Shown one piece after another: positions 50,518-62,680 of a DNA stretch of 64,000 bases. The notes under the pieces were generated by a model that saw only the letters and a list, made by a program, of their open reading frames with translations, made no database searches and was not told the DNA's origin. The position numbers were made by a program, and so were the translations under genes. The first letter of the stretch is position 1, and every line of letters begins with the position of its first letter. The stretch is from Numida meleagris (Eukaryota > Chordata > Aves > Galliformes > Numididae). The DNA lies in NCBI RefSeq assembly GCF_002078875.1, contig NC_034414.1, positions 21,106,765-21,170,764 on the forward strand, read 5' to 3'.

Positions 50518-51835
50518 CTAGGCAGTTATCCCTCTTCTCTTCAAAAGCCAAAAAACTGATTTTTTTTTTGCCTCTTTCTGGAGCACATACCTAATACAAA
50601 AACATCTTCCATCTCTGAAAGCTGCTGTTGAAACAAAGGTTAGCTGGGGAGCTGGCATACAGGGCTGACAGATATTGGGGGTCTAAAAGCCTCCCTGATG
50701 GGGACTGCAGAAAAAACTTGCCAGTCACAGCATGGTGAAAATGTGTAATTTCAAGAAAGCAAAAGTTGCCTGGTTTCTCTGATGCTATTTCAATTTATCA
50801 CCTCTTCAAAATTTCAAGCTATCGAGGTCTTTCTGTAGGAACCATTCTTCTCCACCAGAGACACTGGTGCTTACAGGAGACAGAAGGGAGAAGTGATTTG
50901 TCCTCATTTAGCCTTCCCCAGATGTGTTGTAAATTTACCTTCAGTTTCACACCCATTCAATCTGCTTGAAAATCCGTGGTCTGATCATTTTGCACTGCTG
51001 GAAACTATTCAGTCAGTCAGCAAGGTTACTTGCTAACACCCACTTGTCTGCAGTGGACCATCACAGAATGCCTAGTATAAAACCTGCAACAAATTCCTGT
51101 CAAATCTTCAAAATCAAAGCAAGCTTATGCATCTTCCTAACATTTGCTCAAAGTATGAGTTTTCAGTACTATATTAATTAATAATTTTCATAATTTTTAA
51201 TGTCACTAAAAAAAAAAGCATGTTTGAATTGTACAGGGCTCTGCCACTGAGAATATACCTTGCTATCACTTTTCTGAAATCACCACTATTGGTAAACCTC
51301 AGACAGCAGCTCTCATTTAATTTATAATATCCACCTTGATTCTACACATTACCTGGGCACATACTGGAAATTACATGTAATTGATTGTAGCTGACTGAAA
51401 TCAAGTTAATGTTTTGTTAAAATCAAAGATGTAGTCACCTTCCTGCACTAGGCTTTACATTTTTATTCCTCTAATATCTGAATAACGAGGAACATTAATC
51501 ATGCAAGAATATTAAAAAATGCCCAAAACATCTGGAAAGGAAGTAACAGCTACAGCATGTCGAAGATGGAAATATTCAGTCTGCTGACTCTGAAATGTAG
51601 ATTCTTTCAAAACAAGCAAGTTTTTCAAGAAGTGTAATACTATATAGAATATTGTATATGAACTTGTGATGAATTACTGTGAATTAGTACTACAATTTTC
51701 AAGGTTAGAACTAACTACCACAGGAACGTATCACAATAGCACACAACAGTAATAGTCCCTACTTAATTTTTTTGCCTGCTTACTTGAGCTGCCTGCCTTT
51801 TCCTTTCCATAGTTAGTAAGACCAGAATGAAGTAT

Positions 51836-52008
51836 TTAAAGTTTCACTTGGGAAAAAAAAAAAAAAAAAACTGTTAAAAAGTAGTGAGATCTGTGGGCAC
51901 TGAAAATGCACATTTGTTTTGCCAGTGAGTAGGAAGGGAACCACTTTTATTAAAGTTTCAAAAAAAAAAAAAAAAAAAAAAAAAACAGTAGAAAAGTAGT
52001 TGTATGGG
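51836..52008. repeat. Imperfect direct duplication around two A-tracts
   Basis: TTAAAGTTTC begins both copies (51836 and 51950, 114 bases apart). Each is followed by a long A run (A18 at 51853-51870; A26 at 51960-51985) and then by C-G/T-T-AAAAGTAGT-like sequence. It looks like a local duplication whose A-tract later changed length. Confidence 0.7.
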
Positions 52009-54552
52009 CCATCTTTTACAAATGAAGGGTTAAGCTTGCAAGGAATTCAAGCTTGTCTAATGCAACAAGCCCTAACTTCCACTAGTAAGCCACTAAAAAC
52101 TAGTATAGATATGCTGGTGCATGTCAGTGAATCACTAATAACTGAGAATTCAGTGCACATGGTTCAAGACTTTGGGCTTTAGAAAATTAAGAAACAACTG
52201 GAAAGTTCCCCACAACTTTGCAAACTAACTTGCAAGCTTCTTTTATCCAAGAAAAGTGGGTGGCTAGTGTGGGTACAGAACAACATTAAGCTTCTAAAAA
52301 GAGCTAATGCACATTATGTTACTATGTCTTCTGAACCTGTTAGTTTCAGAGCTTTCAAAATCATTTATGCTATATTTCTGTTAACAGTTGATGTGCTGTC
52401 ACTGTATCAAAACTAGTACTGCCATCAAAATAACAAGTAACATTTCAGCATAATGTTGTGTTCCCACACACAGTGCTATTGATCTTCTATTTAAATTGGA
52501 AGCAAATCAGAAGAGAAACCAGTTTTGTTGTTTGCTCAGCTCATGGCACAGTTGTGACTACTGCAATCTCACAGTGGGTAAATGCAGTTTTTAGATTCCA
52601 ACCTAATTCCAGACAATCACTGATATTCCCAATAGAGTTTAGTAACCCCTTAAGAAAATATTGATAGGAATGTAATTTAAACAGAATTTCCTACTTGATA
52701 GTAAAAAAGTAGCAGGAACAAGAGGCTGCCTCAAAGCAGGGTTCTACCGAACTTGCCAACAGAGCAGCAGAAAATGTCTGGGATTCCAGTGTGTTCCACT
52801 ACTCTGATAAAGTATAGAACTCTGTCAGCATAGATGAGGAAATAATGTTAATTCCAAGCAAGCTTTAATTCTAATTAAATAATAATAATAATTTAAAAAC
52901 CCTCAGTTCACATTCCCTTCATTTTCTTTCCAGTTGTGTATAAGTGATCTTATTGCTGAGAAAATTTGCCAAAGTTACATTTTAACTCATCTAATTAAAA
53001 TGTGAAAAGCTGTCCAAGATCCATAAGCAAAGGGATGCTATGGAAGGATTGTCTCAAACATGAGAAAAATAAGAACTTATCCATTCACAAGCAAAGGAGA
53101 TTTTTCTCACTAATTTCAATGGACTTGGAATAAGTCCTAATTTCACATAATCACTATACTTTGCTTAGTGGTCATACGCTGAAGTAAACACTACTATGCT
53201 GTATATCTGCCACTAGTTGAAGTACAGTGTCAGAGACGGAATGTCTCCTTTTATACATGGATTTAGCAATCTCTGTTATTTTGGTATGAGTCAAATTTCA
53301 TCTTCAAAGTATTAAGACTTCATCCCAGGTTCCTTCCTTTATCTTAACAGAGATAATTGATTTCCTTACTTTCTTTTAAACAAAGAATTCAGAATGATGA
53401 TGAATTCCATACCAAAGTTAGAATTATCGGAATATCATCACAGAGACAGCTTCTTTGTTGTAAATTTAGAGTTTAGTGTGGCTTTCTAAATGCACATAGA
53501 AAATGCGATACTGCCTAAATTGACAGCATCAAGTGCTAATATAGAGAGCTACTGTTATAAAACACCCCATGCAATTTACACTCTTAAGCTGGCTGCCCTC
53601 ACTTCTCTGGAGTTACAAACCTCAACTGCCACTTTATTTTCAAGTACTAAAGCAGTCACATGCTGGGACTTATCCTTACAGTTCATTTTGATTTGAATTT
53701 CTTGGCATTTGAAGAACATACTCTGCTTAAGAACTAAGACATTTCTTTCTTCTTGTATTTTATTTTCTTCCCTTGTTTCTCAAAGGGCAAGGGGCTGTTC
53801 AGATAGCTGTGTTTACACCCCTGGTAAAAATCTTCACCAAAAGATTTGTGCTCTTTCCCTGAATTTCTGCTTCAGATGCGTCTTCCCTGACCTCCTATTT
53901 CAAATCTGTCTTCATTGTTATTCAGGCTTAATAATGGAACTGTTATTATGCCTTGTCCTTCCCTCAAAACCCTCCATCTGTGACTACACAAAATTTCTTT
54001 CTCATATGTTTCCCAGTCATTTTTATCTCCCAAACATTTCTGTGCTTGAATTGCTTACCTTTGCATTTCAAATAAGACCAGACTTACTATTAACTGTCTT
54101 GGTGTCTTTAAAAACTGTCATTCAAAATGTTTTTTTAAAAAAACTGCCAAGTACTATGGACAACAAAAAGAGAAGAGGGGCAGACAATAAAACGAAGCTA
54201 AAGAATTATAAGCTTTAAAAGTCTGATAATGTTTAGAGGTTTTTAAACCACTGAAATTAATTTAACGTGAAATCTTGCCAAACATGAAATGTACTCAGTG
54301 TCTTATAAACACACTGCCACCTGCCCCTGTGTACATTAAAATATTCTGCCCTCCAATCCTGAGTACATGTACAATGCACATTCATTAATTTCCTTTCTTA
54401 CACTATGGCAGTTCAGAAAAACCACTTCATAAAAATATGCACCCAGTGTGCTGCTCCTCCCTGCACACTGCTCTGGGGGCTCCTGCCAACTATCAGAAAA
54501 TAATATGAAGAGAAGATAATATATCAAGAAAATATCAAGAGAATATATGAAA

Positions 54553-54690
54553 AGGGTGATAATCAGTGGAGCACAGTCTAGCTGAAGGTCAGTAACTAGC
54601 AGTGCACCACAGGGATCAATAGTGGGTCCAATGCCATCCAAGATCTTCATTAATGATCTGGATAATGGAGCAAACTGTAAACTTGTCACA
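54553..54690 (+). pseudogene. CR1 LINE ORF2 reverse transcriptase fragment
   Basis: Translation in one plus frame gives IISGAQSS, a stop, then RSVTSSAPQGSIVGPMPSKI and FINDLDNGANCKL. This matches the CR1 reverse transcriptase stretch around the PQG motif (family VTSGVPQGSVLGPLLFNIFI then NDLDEG). The catalytic (F)ADD box that should follow shortly after is not recognisable, because the sequence diverges into AT-rich DNA after 54690. It is an isolated relic of about 45 codons. A 139-codon frame on the opposite strand is antisense to it. Confidence 0.85.
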
Positions 54691-55567
54691 GAAAAGTGGT
54701 ATAAGCTCAAAACAAAGCAAATAGAGTATTTGAACAAAATTTCATTTCTCCACATAATATTGTATTTTTCTAATCTTGCACTGAAATTCCAATCAAGATC
54801 TTAAACCTCTTTGCACAACCTTCAGCAACTCCATGAATTGTTATAAATGTCAAACTCAAAGATCATTCATCTTAGCCACTGAAATAAAAACAAAAACAAA
54901 AAAAAAAAAAGACAAAAGACTTTTTAAAATACCTTGCAAAAGTACTTTCCCCTGAAGGAAAACATAATTACATATTCATTTCTACATTTCACACAATGAT
55001 TTTTCACTTAGTTTGTGTAGAACTTCTAACACCAAACGTCTACAGACAATTCTCAAGAATAAGCGTAAACTTAAGGACAGACCACAAAATGCACATTTTT
55101 CAGGAAACTGTTGAATTAGAATGCAGAAGGATATCTATGTCCTTAAGGACCTTCTTCCACATACTAATGCAAGAACTAACACCTTCTTCTTAATATGTAA
55201 ATTGTATTAGGAACACAGCTTAACAGATTCCTTTGAAAACACATTTCAATGTCAAAAAACTGATAAAACGTTATACATTTTTGAAGCATCTCTTGCACTT
55301 GGCATAATGATATGGTCTCCATTCATAACATTTAATAAAAGTATAATTTTAGAAGAGTATAGAGAAGAACAAGGCGTGTATAACCAATAACTGAATTCAT
55401 CTCAGATCCAAAACTGCCCTTTCTTATTTTTTTTTTTTTTTAATTACAACTGTTTCTTTATGTCAGGGGAACAGCATGTCTTCACCTTTGAGACTAGTAT
55501 TTGTAAAATGGAGAAAAGGGGAATTGATTCCTATAAACACAAACAAACATACAACATGTTGTACTAA

Positions 55568-55665
55568 AGGACATGGTTTAGTGCGGATATATTGGTGGTA
55601 GATGGACGGTTGGACTGGATGATCTTTGAGGTCTTTTCCAACTTTGGTGATTCTACGCTTCTTTG
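55568..55665 (+). mobile_element. CR1 LINE 3' end, plus orientation
   Basis: AGGACATGGTTTAGTG, then ATTGGTGGTAGATGGACGGT, TGGACTGGATGATCTTTGAG and GTCTTTTCCAACTTTGGTGA lead to TTCTACG. This is the same CR1 tail as at 919-1085 but on the opposite strand, and shorter. Confidence 0.93.
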
Positions 55666-58600
55666 AAACACAAGGGCCGACCTCACAGTCATAGCCAATC
55701 TCTCCCTAAAACTTGAATGCTGTGTTAGTAACTTGAGAGAATTGTATTATGTTCTTCACATTCTGACAAAAGGGTCTTTGTTTCCACTATAACTAATTAA
55801 AAACTGACATGATATTCACTGAATAATTACCTGATCTTCACAGCTCATATTCTTTTGAAGGTTGAGGCTGTTTCTGGAGTCTAAGTTTCAAACTAATAAC
55901 CTGTACACTGAACACTCAACTTTTTGATCTGCACACTGCTTTCCAGAGCACAGGTGATTAGAGAAACACTAGCATATGTGCTGCTCATTTTGTTCAATGT
56001 TTTTCAGTGTTTTTTATAACTGTTAAGCCAAGGCTGAGAACAGTATGCGGAGCACAACAGCTTGGCCAAATACACAGTGTAAAGGCTGCTGAATTGCTTC
56101 CCATGATGAATTGAAACAAGATTCAGCCCTGAGGATGACTGAACCAACTGGTTCTGAAAATAATACTATTTCCTGTGCCCTAAAGTTCACTGATGTACAC
56201 TGCACATCCACTGAAGGTCTGTCTTCCTACAGAAATAAAATCTTTTCAGTAGTGAATAGAAACCAGTTACTTGAAGTGATATTGAGTGCAAGAAATATTG
56301 AAGTAAGAATGTAAAATGTAGCTACTAATTTACCATTTGTTACATTTTTTAATGGATGCAACAATTGCTAAGGCAGCAAAACAATGACAACTAGCAGTAA
56401 TGCATTTGTTGCATACTATTCATCTACAGATGCACATGAACAAAAATGGAAAAACAGCGTTCTCCATTATCTTTTGAGAGCTATTAAGGGAACACAAACT
56501 GTAAATATCCAACTGTAACAGATGCCATGCATCATGAATATATCAACTTTCATTCATGAATAGATATTTTGAACAGCCCAGTGGGAGTATGCACAACTCG
56601 ATAAATATCCACATTATCCAAAATCAGGAACATTTCTTATTTTTAAGAGGACTGCTATATTAGAAAGATTATTACAAGAAAATACTCAAGGGAGAAGTCA
56701 AGCTTTCCTTTGTAATTAAACTTCCTTTGAAACTGAAACTCTTCTTTATGTTTCAAGACTGAAACAAGAGACTTCATGAAAGACAGACTTCTAAAGCTCC
56801 CAGAATAGTTTTCTCTCCTAATAGTCATGCAAGATTTAGCAAACATTTCTAATATCTGACTTTGCTCAAAAGTGCAGAACAAAGTTGGCTCTCCCTACTT
56901 GCTTTCCAGAAGCTTATTTTCAGGGAAATATGACAAAATATATAAATAAATAAATAACAGCCTCCGTATTCGAAATTGTGAGAGAACTTGTGATTTTTTT
57001 TGCCTGTTGTAATACGATGACCTAGTGATACTGAGGTCGTTTGGATAATCTTTTAAGGCCTATCAAAAGTGATTTTTTTTTTTAATTCACACAAGTTAGC
57101 AAAAAAAAATCATCTGAAAAACAATAAGGAAAAACAATAACAGGAGAAAGTTTCTCATTAGCAGAAGAAACTTCAAAGAAACAAAATTAATGTTACAAAT
57201 CAAGACAGTTATATATAAAAATTCTCAAAAAGAAAAGAGAAATCACTTAAAAACACAAATACTTTAGAAAAGCAATGCAAACAGGCTCAACAGAAGCAAA
57301 AAACTTGGAACAAAAGTGTTAATTATGAAATTATATCCCAAGATGTCACATGAACAGTGATCAGGAGAACTAGCTAGAAAGAGACAAGGATTAGATTCAC
57401 AATCCAGACATTGTATGAAAAAAATCTGACACACAGTGAACCCATTATTCCAAGACATTTCTGGATTCATCTGGCATTTTTGAAAATTTTACCCTAAGTG
57501 CTCCCAGCCTCCACTGAACTCTGTGCAATATATACAGAAGTATCCCACAGATGTTTATATACACATGGGTGCTTGTAAACTAGATGTACCCAGCTGCCAT
57601 TCCAATGGATGAATCTCATGAATCTCCAAGGTACTTCACATACTCCTGTGAGAGACTTTGAAATTCAGGTATTAATGTAAAATAATGCAAGCAGACACAT
57701 GATAATACACAAAGATGATGATGATTACTATCACTACCACAATAAGAGAAAAGAAGCTTTTGTTAGCCTAAAATTATTCACAGAAACCTAAATTTGAATG
57801 TGGGATTCATGTGGGAAAAAAAAAAAAAAAAAAAAAGACCATGTAAATTCTATAAGAGTTATTGTAGGAGCCAAGGCCTCACTCACATCCTTAAAAAAAT
57901 TTAAAGTTATAGGAAAGAGCAAATCCTTCCTTGAAAATCACCAGCTACTCTCATGTGGGAAATATTATTACTGTAAGCAAGAGCATTATATATTACCAGT
58001 TTCCAGTGTAATGTCAGTATGAGATTTTCTTAAGTAGAAAAATTACCTCACATAGGAAAAATACTTAGGGAAATGAAGTTCACTGCATAAAAAGGACAGT
58101 GTACAAATGGAACAGAAGACTAATGAGTACTTTGGGATTTGACTTGAATTTGCTTGTAGCTAAAATAAATGAATAAACCTGTTACAACCTGAATCTGAAG
58201 AAGCAACTGCAAATGCAAAAGTCAGAAAGGAAGAATGAAGAGTTTAAAGACCTATGGAAACCTTTCTTTACCTATTTTCCCTTCTCTTCTCCCAGCCATG
58301 CACTGAAAATACGTTGTGTGCATTTCAGCAGAAGAAAATAAAGCAAGGCAAATTTTTCCCAGATTGCAGAAGCGCTTAAAAACTGTCAGTTTCAGTACAT
58401 CCTTCTTGCTATCTCTCTAGCTGTAAGTAGGAGTGGCAAAAGAAACTTCTCTTTCAAAACTGGCAACTTCTGTTGAGATCAAGACATAAAAATGCATCCT
58501 GTCATCAAAGCTCAAAACCTGATTTCAGTTATAAATGCTTCATCTACTGTTTGCATGATTTCCACCACTACCCCTCTTCCCAAGCCAAAAAAAGTTCCCC

Positions 58601-58798
58601 AATTCACATGTAACACAGGCTGCTCTGATTTAAGGCAAAGCTGTGCTTTGTAATAATTGTTCTGCACATACACCCACTCCTTTTGAGTACATATGATTCT
58701 AGTTAACAGGTTCTAAACCTCATAAATTCATAAAATGGCTTTAAATCCTAAACTGGTTCTGATTGATCCAGAAATATACAGTAGAAGCTCAAATTGTG
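55666..58798. other. AT-rich non-coding stretch
   Basis: There are no genes or known repeats, only an (AAAT)n run at 56943-56956 and A21 at 57816-57836. Confidence 0.5.
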
Positions 58799-59321
58799 AG
58801 GGTTGCTCCAAAAGTAATGCCTCCTATTTTATAATATTGGTTCATGATGTCAGAAGAAGATGCTGGTGGTATGGCAGTAGAGTTTGAACCTTCCCACCAA
58901 TATTCCATTACATTCTGTTGTGTGACAGATGGCAGCAGAGGGGCAGTCTGACAAAATGTTGTCCAACATGGAAGTGTGTATATGAATCAAAGGTGTGCCA
59001 CTGAATACTTCCATGCTGAAAAGTAGCACCCATTGACATTCACTGACACTTGCTGAACTTTTATGGAGACCAAACAGTGGATGTTGCACAGTACATTTCA
59101 GAAGTGGTGACAGCGGGTCACTCTACTGGTGCAGTTTTAGGAGCATGGCATGCAGGCTCTCGTTCATTGCTGGTGAAAATGCACAGCTAATGGTGGTAAA
59201 TATGTTGAAAAACAGTGTTTTGCAGCTGAGAATTTGCTCTAGCAAATAGTGTTATTGTGCTCTCTGTATCAGTTACAGTTTCCGTGGAAATTGATAGGAG
59301 GCATTACTTTCAGAGTGACCT
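58799..59321 (+). mobile_element. Galluhop-type mariner transposon, internally deleted copy 3
   Basis: The left terminus AGGGTTGCTCCAAAAGTAAT then GCCTCC and the right terminus GATAGGAGGCATTACTTTCA then GAGTGACCT form the inverted ends. The inside follows copy 1: GGCAGCAGAGGGGCAGTCTG, CACTTGCTGAACTTTTATGG then AGACCAAACAGTGGATG, and the C-terminal remnant GCACAGCTAATGGTGGTAAA then TATGTTGAAAAACAGTG. The catalytic core is absent, as in copy 1, and an extra small deletion removes the helix containing WVV. The reading frame is broken by several stops. Its length of about 520 bases and its remaining blocks show that it derives from the same deleted progenitor. Confidence 0.9.
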
Positions 59322-60474
59322 ATCTCCGAGGCATTACTGGCTGCATGCATCTCACCATGTCAGACTCCAGCAGAATTTCATCCTCCCAGGCACTTTAAAA
59401 AAAATCCTTAGATTTTGTTTTGTTTTTCCAGTTTTTATTTCAATTTTTAGCTTCATTTTTTTTCTAATATGATTCAATATTAATATAACTTCCACCAGTT
59501 AAAGAAAAACAAGAGAAAAGTTAACTCTGCTCTAGTCATGATTCAGAACAGCAGAACACAGATGTATATGCCAATTTTATCACCAAGAATTTTTTTCAAT
59601 TGGCATTTTGAATATGAAGCCGGTTAGAAAGCCATTCAGACATTCTGATAAAGTACAAATATATTTGTTTTAAATCAAAATACTGGCTATAGGTTTACCC
59701 AAATACACAAGCATGCATACAAATATGCCTTCAAGTATACTGAAAAACATTCTGTACTTCAGAAGAGCATTTCTTGCAAACAAGAAAGAAAGTAGCATAT
59801 TTTCCACACATGCAGGAAGAAATGCAAAATAAAAAGTGAACTAGGGAGTCATGAAAACAATAACAAGAATTGAACTGTAGGTACTCCATTCACTCAACAG
59901 CTAACCATCTGACATCTGAGGGTTTTTTCCTCCCTCTACGGCCATAGATTACATCATGCACTTGTAAGACATGGAGAAGCCTGTGGGTACTGTCTAAAGG
60001 CAGTGCAAGGAGCTGCAGCCTTCCTGGGAATCTGTCTAATTAGCAAGACAATTTCCATTAAAAAAAAAAAAATCTAGGAAAAGCACTTTTTAGAAGTTTA
60101 TTTTCTGTCACTACTTTGAGGATAGCCACAGGAAGTCCACAATGAAAAACAACTGAGAACAAGTGGACCCAGGCAGCTCCCAGCTCACAAGAGGAATTAA
60201 GAAAGATTCTGGTAAAGAAATTATGGAAATCTTACACTGGTCTCAAGGAATTTAATCAGTAGTCTTCTATTCTTTAGATCTGAGATTTTATCTAATTCAT
60301 ATAATTTTTAATGATGCCGATTCACTTAGAATGGAAACTAGATATTTATCAATCATTTTCAATTTTCACAATGTTTTCCACAGAACAGACCTACCATTTT
60401 CTCTAGTCTCACATGGCAACACAACAATATTTAAGCAATGTCTAGTGTTCTTACTCCATCCCAGCCTACTCTAA

Positions 60475-60487
60475 TGCCACCTAGTGA
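60475..60487 (-). promoter_or_regulatory. CTCF-like core motif, reverse orientation
   Basis: The minus strand reads TCACTAGGTGGCA, which differs from the CTCF core CCASYAGRKGGCR only at the first base. Occupancy is inferred. Confidence 0.4.
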
Positions 60488-61899
60488 TTCTAGAGCATAT
60501 TAAGTAAAAAAATAAAAAAAATAAAAAAATTAAAGTCAAAAAGAAGAAAAAGGAAAAATGGGCACCATTTGCCAATATCATGCTTTTATACCTCTAACAG
60601 GGGAAAAAGCAGAATAATAAAAAAGCTGTCAAAAAGCAGCATATTGCAGATAGAGATTTGCTCATGGGTGGTATTTACCAGGAGATCTCTCCGTGAAATG
60701 CAGTAAACCCAATACGTCCATTTTCATTTATACTTCATATGATGTTAAAAGATTACTTATTCCATTACATCCTCAAACACCGTTTCAAAGGATTACTGGT
60801 CGGAACACAGCTGTTCTGAAAAGAATCAAATAGCACTATTTAAAAATGCAGTAACTATGATACTAAGCTCTCTTAATCAATCCTTTTAAGCACTAAAAAT
60901 AAGTTTCTATCCCAAAACTACACTAACTGTATTTCATTGGAAAACAAATGTTTGGCTGTTCTCCTTTTCCTTCTTGTATTTCTGCTTTGCTTACTGCTCT
61001 GTATCACAAGCAAAAAAAAAAAAAAAAAAAAAAAGGAAAAGAGACTGGAAGAAAAAAATTGCAGCAGTAGAAAAAGGAGAAAAGACGTCATAAAAGCTCT
61101 GCAGTTTTTTTTACTTCCTTTTCCATTAAGAGAAAACTCAAGGAAAATTTGAGCAAAATAAAATACTACTTGTTACATGTATACATCGTAGCTCAAAATA
61201 CTACTCCTACAGGGAAGTCAGTTCAAACTGTGCTAAAACATTTGATGGGAATTACACACGGGTCAGAAAATCTGTTCTATGTCTTCTATTATCTTAACCT
61301 TTAATACGGAAAATATGGCTTATTGTTTTACTCAGAGAACTGCTTACATCTGGAGACAAAACACTAGGCAAGCCTTACCACATTATTACAAATTGCTGAA
61401 AGGGGCAGCTTTTGAAATTAGTCACATTGACCTCCTAAAAGGAGAATGAGAAATTAACTTCAAATAATTGATCAGTGCATTCAACTTCTTCAGAATATCC
61501 CAGTATTCATTTCTCAGTATAATAACATCCTTGCAAAAAGGAAAGAAAGCTAGAAGCAAACACACAATCTTCCTCGAAACCAGACCAGTCCAAGACAGGA
61601 AATTATGTTAGGCAAAATAGCGTAAAGATACACATTTCCTCTTGTGAACACTGTTTGTTTACATAACCAGGAACTCTTCAGACTGAAACCTAATGTAATG
61701 TTTTACTTTAATATTTACACAAAAAAAATTCACCTAATTACTACACAACTTCACATACTTCCTAGGCATATGGTATCCTGATGTTGTCTTTGAAGTAAAA
61801 CATTCTACCGGAATGTAGCATCTACCTCATATATACAATCTGCATTAAATACCTTCAAGACTACCCTAATACATCTGATATTAAAAAACAATCTCAGGA

Positions 61900-61940
61900 T
61901 GACTCAACAAGCTGGGGGAAGGTGAAGACTTGTTGAGTCA
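61900..61940. promoter_or_regulatory. Inverted pair of AP-1 sites in a 12-bp-arm hairpin
   Basis: TGACTCAACAAG (61900-61911) and CTTGTTGAGTCA (61929-61940) are exact complements separated by 17 bases. Each arm carries a perfect AP-1/TRE heptamer (TGACTCA and TGAGTCA). Confidence 0.45.
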
Positions 61941-62659
61941 CAGAGAAGATTCAACATTATACTGGCAGATTTTCTGTTTTATTAACTAGAACTGTGTAGG
62001 ATTTAATGATCTGAATGAACCTTGCGTTCATGAAATGAGCTCAGATGTCTTCCTAAAGTGGAAACATGCACACATCTGTCAAAAGGTAATCACGACAGTA
62101 GGTGTGCAACATATTTTGCATGCTGGCGTAGGCTGCTTATATTCTGACAATTAACCAAAAAATTTGAAAGCTATAAGCATAGATTTGGGGATAGGAGAAC
62201 AATCCAGCCATGCATTCACATTTGCTTGAGATACACTGAACCAGAATAACAGGAAGACAATATACAATATTAAAAAAAAAAAGTGAGGAGGGGATGGGAG
62301 AAAGTTATTTAAAATAAATTTTTATATACAACAACAGGGGAGGGAGCATGGCCATCACAAAGTTCTTGCTTATCACAGAGCTGAAACAGTTTTTGGTGGA
62401 TGGGAGTTGTTTGGTTTCACTGAAAATTTACAATTCAAACTACATTTTTAAAAATAACAATGCTATAATCTTCAATGATATGATTCCAGTGATCTGAAAG
62501 AATTTAGAAAATCTTGTGGCTAAGTGACAAAATTATACCTGTGTTCTTACTGTGAAGAAGTTAACAAGTTTGCTTACTTCTAAACTCAACAACTGCAGAA
62601 CAAGTCCATACAGCTACATGAAAAGTTTTTGTTTGCCTCATTGTTTGTCTTTCTTCCAA

Positions 62660-62680
62660 GAGAAAGAAAGAAAGAAAGAA
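62660..62680 (+). repeat. (AGAA)n microsatellite
   Basis: About five uninterrupted AGAA units in an all-purine tract. Confidence 0.9.

Larger units (their letters stand above)
45998..54552. other. Long AT-rich non-coding stretch
   Basis: No gene supported. It has T18 at 46412-46429, A-rich (AAT)n at 48790-48817, (AATA)n at 49539-49555, a 25-base palindrome at 50493, a duplicated A-tract segment at 51836-52008 and (AAT)n at 52877-52892. The 169-codon open frame at 53709-54218 is discussed under rejected items. Confidence 0.45.

Noticed and set aside
53709..54218. The longest open frame in the window, 169 codons on the plus strand
   Set aside because: The strand is pyrimidine-rich here, which by itself suppresses stop codons. 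The translation is leucine/phenylalanine/cysteine-rich with no recognisable domain, no splice or promoter context, and a lysine-rich low-complexity end.
54336..54755. 139-codon open frame on the minus strand
   Set aside because: It is antisense to a CR1 reverse transcriptase fragment that is recognisable on the plus strand.
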